NCBI GenBank assembly: GCA_024234815.1
Contig: JACKNO010000003.1
Coordinates: forward strand, 635,591-699,590
Source of the DNA: Pseudomonadales bacterium
Lineage (GTDB): Bacteria > Pseudomonadota > Gammaproteobacteria > Pseudomonadales > Halieaceae
Length of the DNA stretch: 64,000 nt
Direction of reading: 5' to 3'
Shown: piece after piece, positions 26,812 to 36,570 of the stretch
Layout of the letters: every line of letters starts with the position of its first letter
How positions within the stretch are numbered: the stretch's first letter is position 1
The notes under the pieces: generated by a model
The model's database searches: none
What the model saw: the letters and a program-made list of their open reading frames with translations, nothing else
Told to the model about the DNA's origin: nothing
Position numbers and translations under genes: made by a program

Positions 26812-28779
26812 ATGCTCTCGGAAATCCCCCTGATACCACCTGCCACCCCGCTGCTGGACGCCATAGACCAGGGGGCTTCCGTGCGCACATTGACCATGGC
26901 GCAGCTCAAACAGCTGACCCGGGAATTGCGCAGCTACCTGCTTTACAGCGTCGGCCAGTCCGGCGGGCACTTCGGCGCCGGGCTCGGCGTGGTGGAACTG
27001 ACGGTAGCCCTGCACCACATCTACAATACCCCCCACGACCGCATTGTCTGGGATGTGGGTCATCAGACCTACCCCCACAAAATACTGACTGGCCGCATGC
27101 GGCAAATGCACAGCATGCGCCAGGGCGGCGGACTGGCGGGCTTTCCCAAGCGCAGCGAGAGCCCCTACGACACTTTCGGGGTGGGCCATTCATCCACCAG
27201 CATCTCGGCGGCCATGGGCATGGCGCTGGCAGCCAGCCACCAGGATGTCGACCGCAAGGTTATCGCCGTGATCGGGGATGGTGCCATTACCGGAGGCATG
27301 GCCTTCGAAGCGCTGGCACACGCCGGGCACGCGCGCCCCAATATGCTCGTCATTCTCAATGACAACCAGATGTCCATCGGCCACAACCGGGGCGGGCTGG
27401 CCAATTATTTCGCCAAAATATGGGCCAGCAAGACCTACATAGCCATGCGCGAGGGATCCAAGAGGGTATTGGAGAAAATACGTCCCGCATGGGAGCTGGC
27501 CAAGCGCACCGAAGAGCATATGAAGGGTATGGTGGCGCCCGGCACCATGTTCGAGGAACTGGGTTTTCACTATATCGGCCCGCTGGACGGCCACGACCTG
27601 CCCGGCCTGGTGCAAACCCTCGAGAACATGAAGGAACTGGATGGACCCCAGTTCCTGCATATTCGCACCATGAAAGGCAAGGGCTTTGCTCCCGCCGAAG
27701 CCGACCCGGTCGGCTACCACGCCATCAACAAGATCGAGGCCAAGCCCAAGGGACCCCTGCTCGCCGCGGCGACTGAAACCCAGCAGGCCACTCCCCGGCC
27801 GACCTCTGCGAAACCACTCAAATACCAGGATGTTTTCGGCCGCTGGCTGTGTGATATGGCGGAGCGGGACCGGCGATTGGTGGGCATCACGCCGGCCATG
27901 TGCGAAGGCTCGGGCATGGTGGCGTTCTCCGAACGCTTCCGCGATCGTTACTACGATGTGGCAATAGCCGAGCAACACGCCATCACACTCGCCGCCGGCA
28001 TGGCCTGCGACGGTCTGAAGCCGGTGGTGGCCATTTACTCCACCTTCCTGCAGCGTGGCTATGATCAGCTGATTCACGATGTGGCGCTGCAGAACCTCGA
28101 TGTCACTTTCGCTATCGATCGCGCCGGCCTGGTCGGCCAGGACGGGCCCACTCACCACGGGGCATTTGACCTCAGCTACCTGCGCTGCATCCCCAATATG
28201 GTGATTGCCGCGCCATCGGACGAGAACGAGTGCCGGCAACTCCTGTTCAGTGCCTACCAGCACCGGGGCCCGGCGGCAGTCCGCTACCCGCGCGGCACCG
28301 GTCCCGGCGCCATCATCGCCCACGAGATGACCGAGATGGAGATCGGCAAGGCGGTGGAGGTGAGGACCGGCAGAGACATCGCCTTCCTGAATTTCGGTAC
28401 ACTGCTGCCGACGGTCAGGGCTGTGGCGGAACAGCTTAATGCGACCGTCATCGATATGCGCTGGGTCAAACCGCTGGATGAAGAGCTTGTCCTGCGCCTG
28501 GCCGAAATCAATTCGCTGCTGGTTACCGTCGAAGAGAATGCGGTTGCCGGCGGAGCGGGGTCCGCGGTTGCGGAGTTCCTCTCGGGTCGGGGCGTTTACT
28601 GCGATATACTGCACCTTGGATTGCCGGACCAGTTCATCGAACACGCCTCAGCCCAGGAACAGCATGCACAAACCCGGCTGGACGAGGACGGCATTCTCAA
28701 TGCCGTGCGGCGCAGAACCACGGCGAAAGCTTTGCACCATGCCGCCTCCATCCCTGTCGAACTGGAGTTGAAAGCTTGA
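26812..28779 (+). CDS. dxs: 1-deoxy-D-xylulose-5-phosphate synthase
   Basis: Dxs condenses pyruvate and glyceraldehyde-3-phosphate to DXP, the entry step of the MEP isoprenoid pathway and a precursor of thiamine and pyridoxal. The 655-residue product has the thiamine-diphosphate site [16 protein letters not shown] with [15 protein letters not shown], the catalytic histidine region VGHSSTSIS, the transketolase-like pyrimidine domain with [16 protein letters not shown], and the C-terminal swivelling domain. It is separated from its usual partners xseB and ispA by the whole glycan locus. Confidence 0.97.
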   Translation: MLSEIPLIPPATPLLDAIDQGASVRTLTMAQLKQLTRELRSYLLYSVGQSGGHFGAGLGVVELTVALHHIYNTPHDRIVWDVGHQTYPHKILTGRMRQMHSMRQGGGLAGFPKRSESPYDTFGVGHSSTSISAAMGMALAASHQDVDRKVIAVIGDGAITGGMAFEALAHAGHARPNMLVILNDNQMSIGHNRGGLANYFAKIWASKTYIAMREGSKRVLEKIRPAWELAKRTEEHMKGMVAPGTMFEELGFHYIGPLDGHDLPGLVQTLENMKELDGPQFLHIRTMKGKGFAPAEADPVGYHAINKIEAKPKGPLLAAATETQQATPRPTSAKPLKYQDVFGRWLCDMAERDRRLVGITPAMCEGSGMVAFSERFRDRYYDVAIAEQHAITLAAGMACDGLKPVVAIYSTFLQRGYDQLIHDVALQNLDVTFAIDRAGLVGQDGPTHHGAFDLSYLRCIPNMVIAAPSDENECRQLLFSAYQHRGPAAVRYPRGTGPGAIIAHEMTEMEIGKAVEVRTGRDIAFLNFGTLLPTVRAVAEQLNATVIDMRWVKPLDEELVLRLAEINSLLVTVEENAVAGGAGSAVAEFLSGRGVYCDILHLGLPDQFIEHASAQEQHAQTRLDEDGILNAVRRRTTAKALHHAASIPVELELKA

Positions 28780-28834
28780 CTCGAACCGTGCCGCCCCGCG
28801 CGGCGGACGGTCCACCCCGGTCAAGACTTTTTCC

Positions 28835-29974
28835 ATGGCGCTAGCACACGATCAACCGCGAATTCTGCTTATAACCCGGAATTTCCCGCCCCTGACAGGC
28901 GGAATGGAGCGCCTGATGCAGCACGTGGCGTCGGGCGTCTCGGCCTATGCCCAGCTTACCATCGTGGGTCCCCGAGGTTGCACGCAGCACTGCCCGGCGG
29001 GGTCTACGGTCTACGAATCCTCCTCCAGGCTTCTGCCTTTCCTGTTCTTTTCCATATGGCATGCGGCAAAAGCCTGTCGCAACACGAAATTCCAGATCAT
29101 GATCGGGGGCAGCGGGCTGGTGGCACCTGCCCTGCTGGTGCTGGCCCGGATATTTGGTGGCAGGACAGTCGTGTTTCTTCACGGCCTGGATATCGTCGTC
29201 GAGAGCAGGGTCTACCAGTGGCTGTTCCTGCCCTGTATTCGCGCAATGGATCACCTCATAGCCAACAGTCGCAATACAATGCGACTGGCAACTGGCAAAG
29301 GCATTGAGGCCAGCCGTCTTTGTGTAATCAATCCGGGCACATCGCTTCCCGACCTGGACGGAATCGAACCACGCGGTGATTTCCTGCGCCGCAAACAGGT
29401 CGCCTTTGAGAAAGTCATGGTGTTCGTGGGGCGCATAACCAGGCGCAAGGGTTTGTCCCAGTTCATCCGGCACAGTTTGCCGCTGATACACGAAATGGCG
29501 CCCACTGCCGGCCTCGTCGTGGTCGGCGAAAACCCCGACCAGAGCCTGAATAAACAGGGCGAGGCAAAGGTGGTCACCGACCTGGTGGCGGAGCTGGGGC
29601 TGGGAGACCGGGTGGTATTCCTGGGCCAACTGAGCGATATGGAGCTGCTGGCCGGCTACGCCGCCGCGGACGTACAGATCTTCCCGCTGATTGATGTTCC
29701 GGGAGATGTCGAGGGTTTCGGCATGGTGGCAATAGAAGCCGCCGCCTGCGGCACGCCCACCGTGGCATTCGCCGCCGGGGGTGTCGCGGATGCGATCTCG
29801 GAGCAAAACGGGATACTGGTTGAACCCGGCAGGTATGATCTGCTGGCTGAGGCTATAGTGCGGTCCCTGCAAGAGGGCCTGCCAGACCGGCGGCAGTGTG
29901 TTGAGCACGCCAGGGAATTTCGCTGGGAGAACTACCACGAGAAAATCAGAGCCGTGCTGGAATCCCTGCTGTGA
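28835..29974 (+). CDS. Glycosyltransferase family 4 protein
   Basis: A 379-residue GT-B fold retaining glycosyltransferase. The N-terminal domain starts LLITRNFPPLTGGMERLMQHV, the classic GT4 acceptor loop. The C-terminal donor domain has VFVGRITRRKGLSQFI, VVVGENPDQ, the loop VVFLGQLSDMELLAGYAAADVQIFP and the EGFGMVAIEAAACGTPTVA motif, with the two glutamates that contact the sugar nucleotide. Donor and acceptor sugars cannot be assigned. It starts 55 bp after dxs on the same strand and may be read through from it; it is the left edge of the glycan locus. Confidence 0.9.
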   Translation: MALAHDQPRILLITRNFPPLTGGMERLMQHVASGVSAYAQLTIVGPRGCTQHCPAGSTVYESSSRLLPFLFFSIWHAAKACRNTKFQIMIGGSGLVAPALLVLARIFGGRTVVFLHGLDIVVESRVYQWLFLPCIRAMDHLIANSRNTMRLATGKGIEASRLCVINPGTSLPDLDGIEPRGDFLRRKQVAFEKVMVFVGRITRRKGLSQFIRHSLPLIHEMAPTAGLVVVGENPDQSLNKQGEAKVVTDLVAELGLGDRVVFLGQLSDMELLAGYAAADVQIFPLIDVPGDVEGFGMVAIEAAACGTPTVAFAAGGVADAISEQNGILVEPGRYDLLAEAIVRSLQEGLPDRRQCVEHAREFRWENYHEKIRAVLESLL

Positions 29975-29983
29975 GTCGTGGCG

Positions 29984-31087
29984 CTAGTCAGGCCCGCTGT
30001 TCAGCCGATACAGGGCGCTTTCAAGTTTTTGGCCAACCGCGTCCCAGGTCTGGGTCGAGGTGTCATACCTGGTGGGACTATCCAGTTGCCGCAGGACAGC
30101 CGCCTTTATCGACGAGATATCTTCAGGCTGAAACAGAACAGACGGGGTTTCGGAAAAGCGCCGCCTCATCTCGCCGACGCTGGCCGAGACCAGCGGCGCG
30201 CCCGTCGCGATAATCTCCTCGAGTTTCTGGGGATAACAGTACTTACCGAATTCATTATCCAGGTACTGCAATACGTTAAGGTTTACCGCATTGTAGAACG
30301 TGTTCATCTGGTCAAAAGCGAGGTTTCCCAGCAGGATTGTATTCTCGCCCTGCGGCGGCGGTTCACTGGCATGGGGGGTTCCCGCCAATACCAGCTTGAT
30401 ATCCACGCCCTCCCTCCACAATTCCTGTACGGCACGATAGAAATAACCGACACCGCGGATGGACATGAGGCCGCCACAAAGCCCTACCAGTACGCTGTCA
30501 GCCGGCAGGCCAAGAGCCTCGCGTGCCGCGGCCCGGTCTACCGGGAAAAACTGGTTTTCCGCGATTGTGCTGTTTAATGTAAGCGTGAATCCTGTGGGCG
30601 AGTAGCGCCGCTCCACCATGCCCCGCAACTCATCGCCGATACAGCTTGTCGCGCCCGCCCGCCGGATTGCCTTTGCATAGTACGATTTTACCAGCGGGAT
30701 TTTCGCCAATCCGAAACTCTCATAGTTGTCATACAGGTCCAGCAGACAGGGCTTGCCGAATTTTTTTGCCAGGTAGGACGCCATGCATACCTGCAGGCAA
30801 TCCGATGAACCGATGATGACATCGCAATCGCGGGCGGCGTTTCGCGCCTCGGCCAGCCATCTGTCCGGTCTCGAGACCGGCGCGCTCTTCCAGTTGATTT
30901 CGTCCCGGGTCAGGCTGCCCGGGCCCGATGATTTGAGGTGGTAGTCCGACAGGAGACAGCTTACCTGGTGGCCGCGCCGGGCCAGCTGGTAGGGAAATTG
31001 AAACAGCCGGCCATAGCGGTCGGCTATTACATCCTTGCCCATGTAATAGCGCTTGAACAGGAAAAGAATCCGCAGCGACTGGCCCAA
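29984..31087 (-). CDS. Glycosyltransferase (GT-B fold, GT4-like)
   Basis: A 367-residue GT-B glycosyltransferase. N-terminal segment RILFLFKRYYMGKDVIADRYGRLFQFPYQLARRGH matches the acceptor-domain start of GT4 enzymes. The donor domain has VGLCGGLMSIRGVGYFYRAV, NTILLGNLAFDQMNTFYNAVNLNV and the PQKLEEIIATGAPLVSASVGE loop, a divergent form of the EGFG motif with EE in the same place. It is 9 bp downstream of glf on the minus strand, so a role in building a galactofuranose-containing glycan is likely but inferred from context. Confidence 0.82.
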   Translation of the reverse strand: MGQSLRILFLFKRYYMGKDVIADRYGRLFQFPYQLARRGHQVSCLLSDYHLKSSGPGSLTRDEINWKSAPVSRPDRWLAEARNAARDCDVIIGSSDCLQVCMASYLAKKFGKPCLLDLYDNYESFGLAKIPLVKSYYAKAIRRAGATSCIGDELRGMVERRYSPTGFTLTLNSTIAENQFFPVDRAAAREALGLPADSVLVGLCGGLMSIRGVGYFYRAVQELWREGVDIKLVLAGTPHASEPPPQGENTILLGNLAFDQMNTFYNAVNLNVLQYLDNEFGKYCYPQKLEEIIATGAPLVSASVGEMRRRFSETPSVLFQPEDISSIKAAVLRQLDSPTRYDTSTQTWDAVGQKLESALYRLNSGPD

Positions 31088-31096
31088 GACGGTATC

Positions 31097-32215
31097 TCAG
31101 CCGGTGGATTCTATGAATTTTCGGGCGATCACCAGGCTGTTGGCAACAGCCTGGTGCATGTCGTAGTAGACGTACTGCCCGCAGCGACCGATGAACGTCA
31201 TATTCTGCCGCTCTTTCGCCAGTTCAGCGTATTGCTTGTACCGGCGCTGCGGCCAGCCATCTACGGTTTTTATGGGGTAGTAGCGCTCCATGTTGTTATC
31301 TTCGTATGAGCAGGGTATTTCGTAGGTGACGTGGTCGCCGACCTCGCCACCGCAGCCCGGGTACAGTGCCCAGGCGGTCTTTCTGGTGTACTTTTCGGTA
31401 TCAGTGAAGTTCACCGTGGGTACGTCGTACTTGTAGGGTTCGTCAAAGCGGTGCTCGAACTTGATGGAGCGGTAGGGCAACGGGCCAAACGCGTTATCAA
31501 AATACTCGTCAATGGGCATGCTGTTGAACACGTGGTCAAACTGGCTCTCCATAGACCTGGAAAACGCGGTATCGAGGCGGATATCGATAGCGGGGTGATC
31601 CAACATGCGCTCGAAGAGCGCGAGGTATCCCTGGGCTGGCATTATCTGGAACTGATCATCGAAGTAACCGTCATCATCGCCATACCTCACCGGCAGCCGG
31701 GCAACGACAGCTACCGGCATGTCGGCCATCTCCAGACCCCACATCTTCCGGGTATAGCGACCGAAGAACAGCTCTGCAAGCTCCTCGCCATAAATCGACT
31801 GCAGGTACTCCAGGGCATTCCCGGGACTTGCACAGGGCTTGCGAACGCCGTCCAGAAAGTCTTTCATCTCCTGCTCGTCGGCAAGCTCAACCCCGTAATG
31901 GGAGTTGAGGGTCGCCCGGTTGATCGGCATGGGCGCGCTCAAACCGTTCGGGAGTATCGCCCGCACCTTGTGCTGGTAGGGCACCCAATCCGTAAAGCGG
32001 GAGAGGTAATCCACGATCGGGCTGTTATTGGTATGGAATATATGGGGGCCGTACTTATGGTAGCGGGAGCCCGATTGCGGATGCAGGGGATCGTAAGCGT
32101 TACCCGCGATATGGTCGCGTTTATCAATAACGGTAACCCTGAACCGATTGCTTGCAGCCAATTCGCGCGCTATCACACCACCCGCAAACCCTGCCCCGAC
32201 TATAAGAACCCGCAT
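31097..32215 (-). CDS. glf: UDP-galactopyranose mutase
   Basis: Glf is the flavoenzyme that interconverts UDP-galactopyranose and UDP-galactofuranose, the donor for Galf residues in surface glycans. The product (372 residues from ATG 32215) starts MRVLIVGAGFAGGVIARELA, the FAD-binding Rossmann motif, and has the UGM signatures GNAYDPLHPQSGSRYHKYGPHIFHT, VPTVNFTDTEKYTRKTAW and the C-terminal FIGRCGQYVYYDMHQAV. An in-frame start eight codons upstream is less likely because it displaces the Rossmann strand from the N-terminus. Upstream is a 259-bp divergent promoter region. Confidence 0.95.
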   Translation of the reverse strand: MRVLIVGAGFAGGVIARELAASNRFRVTVIDKRDHIAGNAYDPLHPQSGSRYHKYGPHIFHTNNSPIVDYLSRFTDWVPYQHKVRAILPNGLSAPMPINRATLNSHYGVELADEQEMKDFLDGVRKPCASPGNALEYLQSIYGEELAELFFGRYTRKMWGLEMADMPVAVVARLPVRYGDDDGYFDDQFQIMPAQGYLALFERMLDHPAIDIRLDTAFSRSMESQFDHVFNSMPIDEYFDNAFGPLPYRSIKFEHRFDEPYKYDVPTVNFTDTEKYTRKTAWALYPGCGGEVGDHVTYEIPCSYEDNNMERYYPIKTVDGWPQRRYKQYAELAKERQNMTFIGRCGQYVYYDMHQAVANSLVIARKFIESTG

Positions 32216-32474
32216 CAATTCACCGTAAATACCCCGCAATCCGTATCGTAATCCACCTGGTAATTACCGGATTGGGCACCTGTTTGTGTTATTCCCCTCA
32301 TAGAACCGCGCTCATACTGGAAGTAACCCGATAACTCTGGATAATTCGAGCTTTTTCTTCGCGGATTTCCTGCGGGGAGTATACTATGATTTCCGTTTCG
32401 GAGATGATCTACGCTGGCATAAAAGCAGAAACTCCCGGCCACTTCGTTTACTCGAGATCAAAAGTGTAATCACT
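32216..32474 (+). promoter_or_regulatory. Divergent promoter region of the glycan locus
   Basis: This AT-richer 259-bp gap separates glf (minus) from the galactofuranosyltransferase-like gene (plus). TATACT (32380-32385) is a fair -10 for rightward transcription, about 90 bp before the start codon; no convincing -35 or JUMPstart-like sequence was seen. A 75-codon minus-strand frame here looks random. Confidence 0.4.
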
Positions 32475-33428
32475 ATGCATAGCAAACAGAAACTGGCTAT
32501 TGTCCTGGTCACTTACAACAGGGCAGCCGACATTCGGATAACGCTGAACCAGCTGTCGACCATGCAGGATGAATTCGACCACCTTATCGTTATCAACAAT
32601 TGTTCGACCGACGAAACCGGGGACGTACTTGAATCATTCAGGGACAAGTTTTCCACACCTTTTGAGACCCAGACCCTGAGCGAGAATCGGGGTGGCGCCG
32701 GAGGCTTTCACGCCGGAGTGAAGTTGGCGGTGAATCTACCTGTAGACTGGATATGGCTCAGTGATGACGACGCAATTCCGCAACCCGGTTGCTTTTCCAC
32801 GCTGCTCAAATATGCAAGCTGTCAGGACAACGTCTACGGCAGTACGGCCATCGCCAAGAGTTCCAGCAGCGAGGAGCTATGCTGGCCCGTCAAGCCGCTG
32901 GACGCATCGGGCAAGCCACTGCCGGGAATGGCCAATACGAGCAACGACCTGGCGCCACAACAGGAGGTTGCGATGCTGCCATTCCTGGGGTTTATGGTCA
33001 GCAGGAAGAAAGCCCTTGAAGTCGGCCCCCCCAATGACCACTACTTCATCTCCGGGGATGACGTGGAGTATGGCATCAGGATGCAGGCATCGGGCGCGAA
33101 GCTGATCCAGATCAGGGATAGCAAGGTGATACATCCCCAGATTCCCCGCTATCTGGTCTGGTTCTTTTTCAGGCATATCTACTGCCTGCGGATGGATGCC
33201 TGGCGACGCTACTTCGATTCACGCAATCGCATCTGGAATTCCCGCCTGAGAGCGGGATATCCCGGGGCATTGGCCACCACCCTGTCGGTAATGCTCCGAT
33301 TGCTGATTACCCTGGTATATGAGCCCAACAGGGGCAGCCAGATCGCCGCTTACTTTCGCGGCATTCGGGATGGCCTGTTCGATTACAATCGGAGTGGGAA
33401 CCCCTCCGCCATCCTCAAAGCGCAATAA
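32475..33428 (+). CDS. Glycosyltransferase family 2, likely galactofuranosyltransferase
   Basis: A 317-residue GT-A fold inverting glycosyltransferase. It has the GT2 start LAIVLVTYNRAADI, the NNCSTDETGDVLE segment, the NRGGAGGFHAGVKLA stretch and the metal motif WIWLSDDDAIPQPG, a pattern shared with GlfT-type enzymes that use UDP-galactofuranose. A catalytic-base candidate is in ISGDDVEYGIRMQ. With glf as the divergent neighbour, Galf transfer is the best guess. The C-terminus has a helical membrane-associating segment (about 255-290). Spaced 111 bp from the next gene. Confidence 0.82.
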   Translation: MHSKQKLAIVLVTYNRAADIRITLNQLSTMQDEFDHLIVINNCSTDETGDVLESFRDKFSTPFETQTLSENRGGAGGFHAGVKLAVNLPVDWIWLSDDDAIPQPGCFSTLLKYASCQDNVYGSTAIAKSSSSEELCWPVKPLDASGKPLPGMANTSNDLAPQQEVAMLPFLGFMVSRKKALEVGPPNDHYFISGDDVEYGIRMQASGAKLIQIRDSKVIHPQIPRYLVWFFFRHIYCLRMDAWRRYFDSRNRIWNSRLRAGYPGALATTLSVMLRLLITLVYEPNRGSQIAAYFRGIRDGLFDYNRSGNPSAILKAQ

Positions 33429-33539
33429 ATCCGGAAACACTCGTACTTGAAACCGCGAAATGGATATCGACCCGACAACACTGCGCGGCACCCATAGTAG
33501 ACTCTCCGGCCGCACAGGCCCCGCACACTCAGCAAGCCC

Positions 33540-34682
33540 ATGAATGAGCCTCTGGTCAGCGTCGTCATTCCCACCTATAACTACTCACACTATATTGCAC
33601 AGGCAATTGACAGTGTCCTGGGCCAGTCCTATCCACACATCGAGATCATCATAATTGATGACGGCTCCACCGATAATACCGATGCGGTCATCGCAAGCTA
33701 CGGCAACAAAGTGCAGTATTATCCACAGACCAATCGCGGGCTGTCGGCCGCCAGAAACAAAGGCATCGCTCTGGCGAAAGGCAGCTACATCCAATTCCTG
33801 GATTCGGACGACCTGCTGGGACCGGAATCTATTGCTTCCAAGGTTCGTTATCTTCAGGAAAATCCAGGGGAGGCATTCGCGTGCGGTCCCAACCGACTCT
33901 TCTTCGACGGCAAGGGCTGGCTGTACACCCTGTTTTACAACCTCCTGGAAGGGTGGAGACTGCCCAACGAACGCGACATACTGCCAACACTCTGCTACGG
34001 AAACGTAGCTCCACCTCACGCAGTTCTCAGCCGTCTCGACCCGATTCGAACGAATGGTCTGGGTTTCGACGAAACACTGAAAGCCTGCGAGGATTACGAT
34101 TTCTGGTTCCGACTGTCGCTGCTATGCGGCAAACCCGGCATTGTACGCGACGGGAGCGTCGGCTACCGCAAGCACCCGCGCAGTATGTCCAGCAACAGAA
34201 GCAATCAGCTACGCTACGATGCGACTATGATTGATCGGTGTTACCGGGCGATAGCAGCAGACCAGTTACCCGATGCCGAGCAGAAGGGCGAGTACCTGAC
34301 GGCAAACCTGGCCGCAGCGCTCAAGAATTGCTACATGCTGATTCGAAGTGGCCAGTCGGAGCTTGTACGGATAGTTTGCACGCATATTGATACCCTGGTG
34401 GCCGATCTCGTCGACAATTGCAACGGGTTTCAGGCGAGACCCACCCGTTATGCTGCCGAGATGCGGGTTTTTGCATTAAAACTTTCCAGGGAGGATACAG
34501 CCTTGACTGCAGTTTCCCGAAAGTATCTAGAAAGCCTTTTTGACGCCTGGTCACTTACTACGCCGGGCTATGTTGTCGACAACCTGACATCGGGACAGGC
34601 CTTGTCTGAAGTAGTCAGTATTTTGACGCTGGATACACAGTTCATTTATTTGAAGCTCAAAAGCGCGCTTCGCATCTCTTGA
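33540..34682 (+). CDS. Glycosyltransferase family 2 protein
   Basis: A 380-residue GT2 enzyme with a standard GT-A domain: VSVVIPTYNYSHYIAQAIDS, IIIIDDGSTDNTDAVI, RGLSAARNKGIALAKG and FLDSDDLLGPES (the DxD metal site), then a base candidate in ACEDYDFWFRLSL. The ~170 residues after about 215 are helical and unlike a known domain; they may bind the acceptor or a partner. It lies between another GT2 gene and a sulfotransferase, all on the plus strand. Donor sugar unknown. Confidence 0.9.
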   Translation: MNEPLVSVVIPTYNYSHYIAQAIDSVLGQSYPHIEIIIIDDGSTDNTDAVIASYGNKVQYYPQTNRGLSAARNKGIALAKGSYIQFLDSDDLLGPESIASKVRYLQENPGEAFACGPNRLFFDGKGWLYTLFYNLLEGWRLPNERDILPTLCYGNVAPPHAVLSRLDPIRTNGLGFDETLKACEDYDFWFRLSLLCGKPGIVRDGSVGYRKHPRSMSSNRSNQLRYDATMIDRCYRAIAADQLPDAEQKGEYLTANLAAALKNCYMLIRSGQSELVRIVCTHIDTLVADLVDNCNGFQARPTRYAAEMRVFALKLSREDTALTAVSRKYLESLFDAWSLTTPGYVVDNLTSGQALSEVVSILTLDTQFIYLKLKSALRIS

Positions 34683-34710
34683 TGCCTCATGACAACACGC
34701 AGGTGGTTTT

Positions 34711-35517
34711 GTGTTAGTTACCGATGATTTCATTATGCTGAACTTCCCCAAAACCGGTAGCTCATTCGCCAGGGAGGCGATCAGGCGCGCCTATGGGTAC
34801 TCCAATTCACGCCTTTCAAGGGCCCTGATAAAGCTGGGTTTCGTGACTCCCAAAATAGAGGAGCTGAGGTTTCCCAAGATCGACGAAATCTATCATTCGG
34901 ACATTGTGGACCAGCATGGAACATGGCGCCAGATACCCCCTGAGCTGCAGAATAGACCGGTGCTCAGTATAAGTCGTGATCCGCTATCGCGTTATCTCTC
35001 TGCCTACAGATATGGTTGGTGGAGAAAGTATCCACCCGGTGACGCAGTGGAACTTGAGGCGCGGTACCCGGGATTTCCCGAGATAAGTTTCGAACAGTTC
35101 CTCGATATGTCGAATCACTTCGGCCTGCGCAACAGACTGGGCGGGATAGTACCGCGCATACAACTTGGACAACACACGGTGCAATTTATCCAGTTCTATT
35201 TCAGAGAGCCGGAAAAGGTGCTCAGTACAATCGACGAAGAATATATAAGCCGCGAAAAATATCGGGATGATATGGCGGACGTGACATTCCTGGAGCAGGA
35301 CAATCTTCGGCACGATCTCAAGAGTTTTCTGCTGGGAGTCGGAAAGCCCGCTTCGGAGCTGGCTTTTCTCGATGAAATGGAAGAAATCAACACATCCACC
35401 GGGAGTGAAAGCATTCAGTGGCGGGAAAAAGCAGTAACCGACACAGCGGCAGTCCAGGACATCTTCATGCGAGACAGACTCATCTACTCTATCTTTCCCC
35501 ACTATCGCCCGGACTGA
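34711..35517 (+). CDS. PAPS-dependent sulfotransferase (glycan)
   Basis: A 268-residue sulfotransferase-fold protein. The 5'-phosphosulfate loop is FPKTGSS (12-18) and the 3'-phosphate site is SISRDPLSRYLSAYRY, with Arg89 and Ser93 in the expected places, so both halves of the PAPS site are intact. It probably transfers sulfate from PAPS to a hydroxyl of the glycan built by its neighbours. The start is GTG at 34711 with a clear ribosome site (AGGTGG) 5 bases upstream. Its stop is 3 bp from that of the convergent GT2 gene. Confidence 0.82.
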   Translation: MLVTDDFIMLNFPKTGSSFAREAIRRAYGYSNSRLSRALIKLGFVTPKIEELRFPKIDEIYHSDIVDQHGTWRQIPPELQNRPVLSISRDPLSRYLSAYRYGWWRKYPPGDAVELEARYPGFPEISFEQFLDMSNHFGLRNRLGGIVPRIQLGQHTVQFIQFYFREPEKVLSTIDEEYISREKYRDDMADVTFLEQDNLRHDLKSFLLGVGKPASELAFLDEMEEINTSTGSESIQWREKAVTDTAAVQDIFMRDRLIYSIFPHYRPD

Positions 35518-35520
35518 CCG

Positions 35521-36570
35521 TCAGCGCGTCGAAGCCAATGGATCGAGCAGGGAATGCTTGATACGCAGTATTGTTGAAAGCATGACACCCGCCAATCTTG
35601 GCCATCTGCGCAATGAGTAGGCCAATGCATGCTTGCGAGACATGAATCCATGCTCCGCCTTCGCCTTCTCGATATATTCCTGGAACTGTATATACGCATC
35701 TCTGCGCAGATAATGTATCGCGGCAAATGAGTACAGCCAGGCCCGTTTCCAGCTGAAAGATTCTCCCAGGCCAGGAAAGTCACCTTCCGCCAAGCTCACG
35801 GACTTCAGCATTGCATTTAGATATTTCTCGAAAGCGGTATCGTTACCGTAAGTATTTACATGCCATGATCCATCCCGCATTGTGCGATATATGGACATGG
35901 GAAAATCCAGGTAAAGTGCGCCACCACGCAACGAACCATACAATTCGATAAAAAAATCTCCCACCGGCGCCTGGCTGTAGAACCACGCGGGCAACAGACC
36001 CGGGACCTCCCTACGAATCATGTAGGATGATGTCGGCGCGAATGTACCGGTAGCACACTCCAGTATGTCCCTTGTTCCAAGTATTTCCCTCCCCTCGTAT
36101 TGCCAGCTGGCGAATTTATCCTGTACGTCATTAACCAGGCAGTACGCTGAATGGAAACAGAAATCCAGTTCAGGGTGCGCTTCGAGGGCGTCGACCTGTC
36201 GTTGCAACTTGACATCGCATATCCAGAAATCGTCCCCCTCACAAAGAGCCAGATATGTCCCACTGGCGAACTCGGCCGCATGGAACATGGGCTTGAATCC
36301 ACCTTGTGAATACCTGTTGATCGACTGGAAAACGGGTTTCACAAGCAATGGATAGCGCGAGGCGTACTGCTCAATGACAGCACGGGTTCCATCCGTGGAT
36401 GCGTCGTCATGAACAATAATCTCAAAAGGGAAGGATGTTCTCTGGGCAAGGAATCCATCCAAAGCCTGTCGAATATACTTTTCATGATTGTAGGTTGTGC
36501 ATACAACGCTGACCGTGCAGTTCTCGGAGTCCCTCCAATTTTGCATAATCTGCTCCTGGGTCCTCATCAT
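35521..36570 (-). CDS. Glycosyltransferase family 2 protein
   Basis: A 349-residue GT2 enzyme: VSVVCTTYNHEKYIRQALDGFLAQ, EIIVHDDASTDGTRAVIEQYA and the metal motif ALCEGDDFW, followed by QRQVDALEAHPELDFCFH, a subfamily common in O-antigen and capsule loci. The ATG at 36568-36570 overlaps the stop of the flippase gene by 4 bp (ATGA), which decides the start; the longer frame reaching 36804 would lie inside the flippase gene. The C-terminal ~120 residues are helical and unassigned. Confidence 0.9.
   Translation of the reverse strand: MMRTQEQIMQNWRDSENCTVSVVCTTYNHEKYIRQALDGFLAQRTSFPFEIIVHDDASTDGTRAVIEQYASRYPLLVKPVFQSINRYSQGGFKPMFHAAEFASGTYLALCEGDDFWICDVKLQRQVDALEAHPELDFCFHSAYCLVNDVQDKFASWQYEGREILGTRDILECATGTFAPTSSYMIRREVPGLLPAWFYSQAPVGDFFIELYGSLRGGALYLDFPMSIYRTMRDGSWHVNTYGNDTAFEKYLNAMLKSVSLAEGDFPGLGESFSWKRAWLYSFAAIHYLRRDAYIQFQEYIEKAKAEHGFMSRKHALAYSLRRWPRLAGVMLSTILRIKHSLLDPLASTR

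Noticed and set aside
27190..28644. A 484-codon open frame antisense to dxs
   Set aside because: Antisense shadow of a clearly identified gene.
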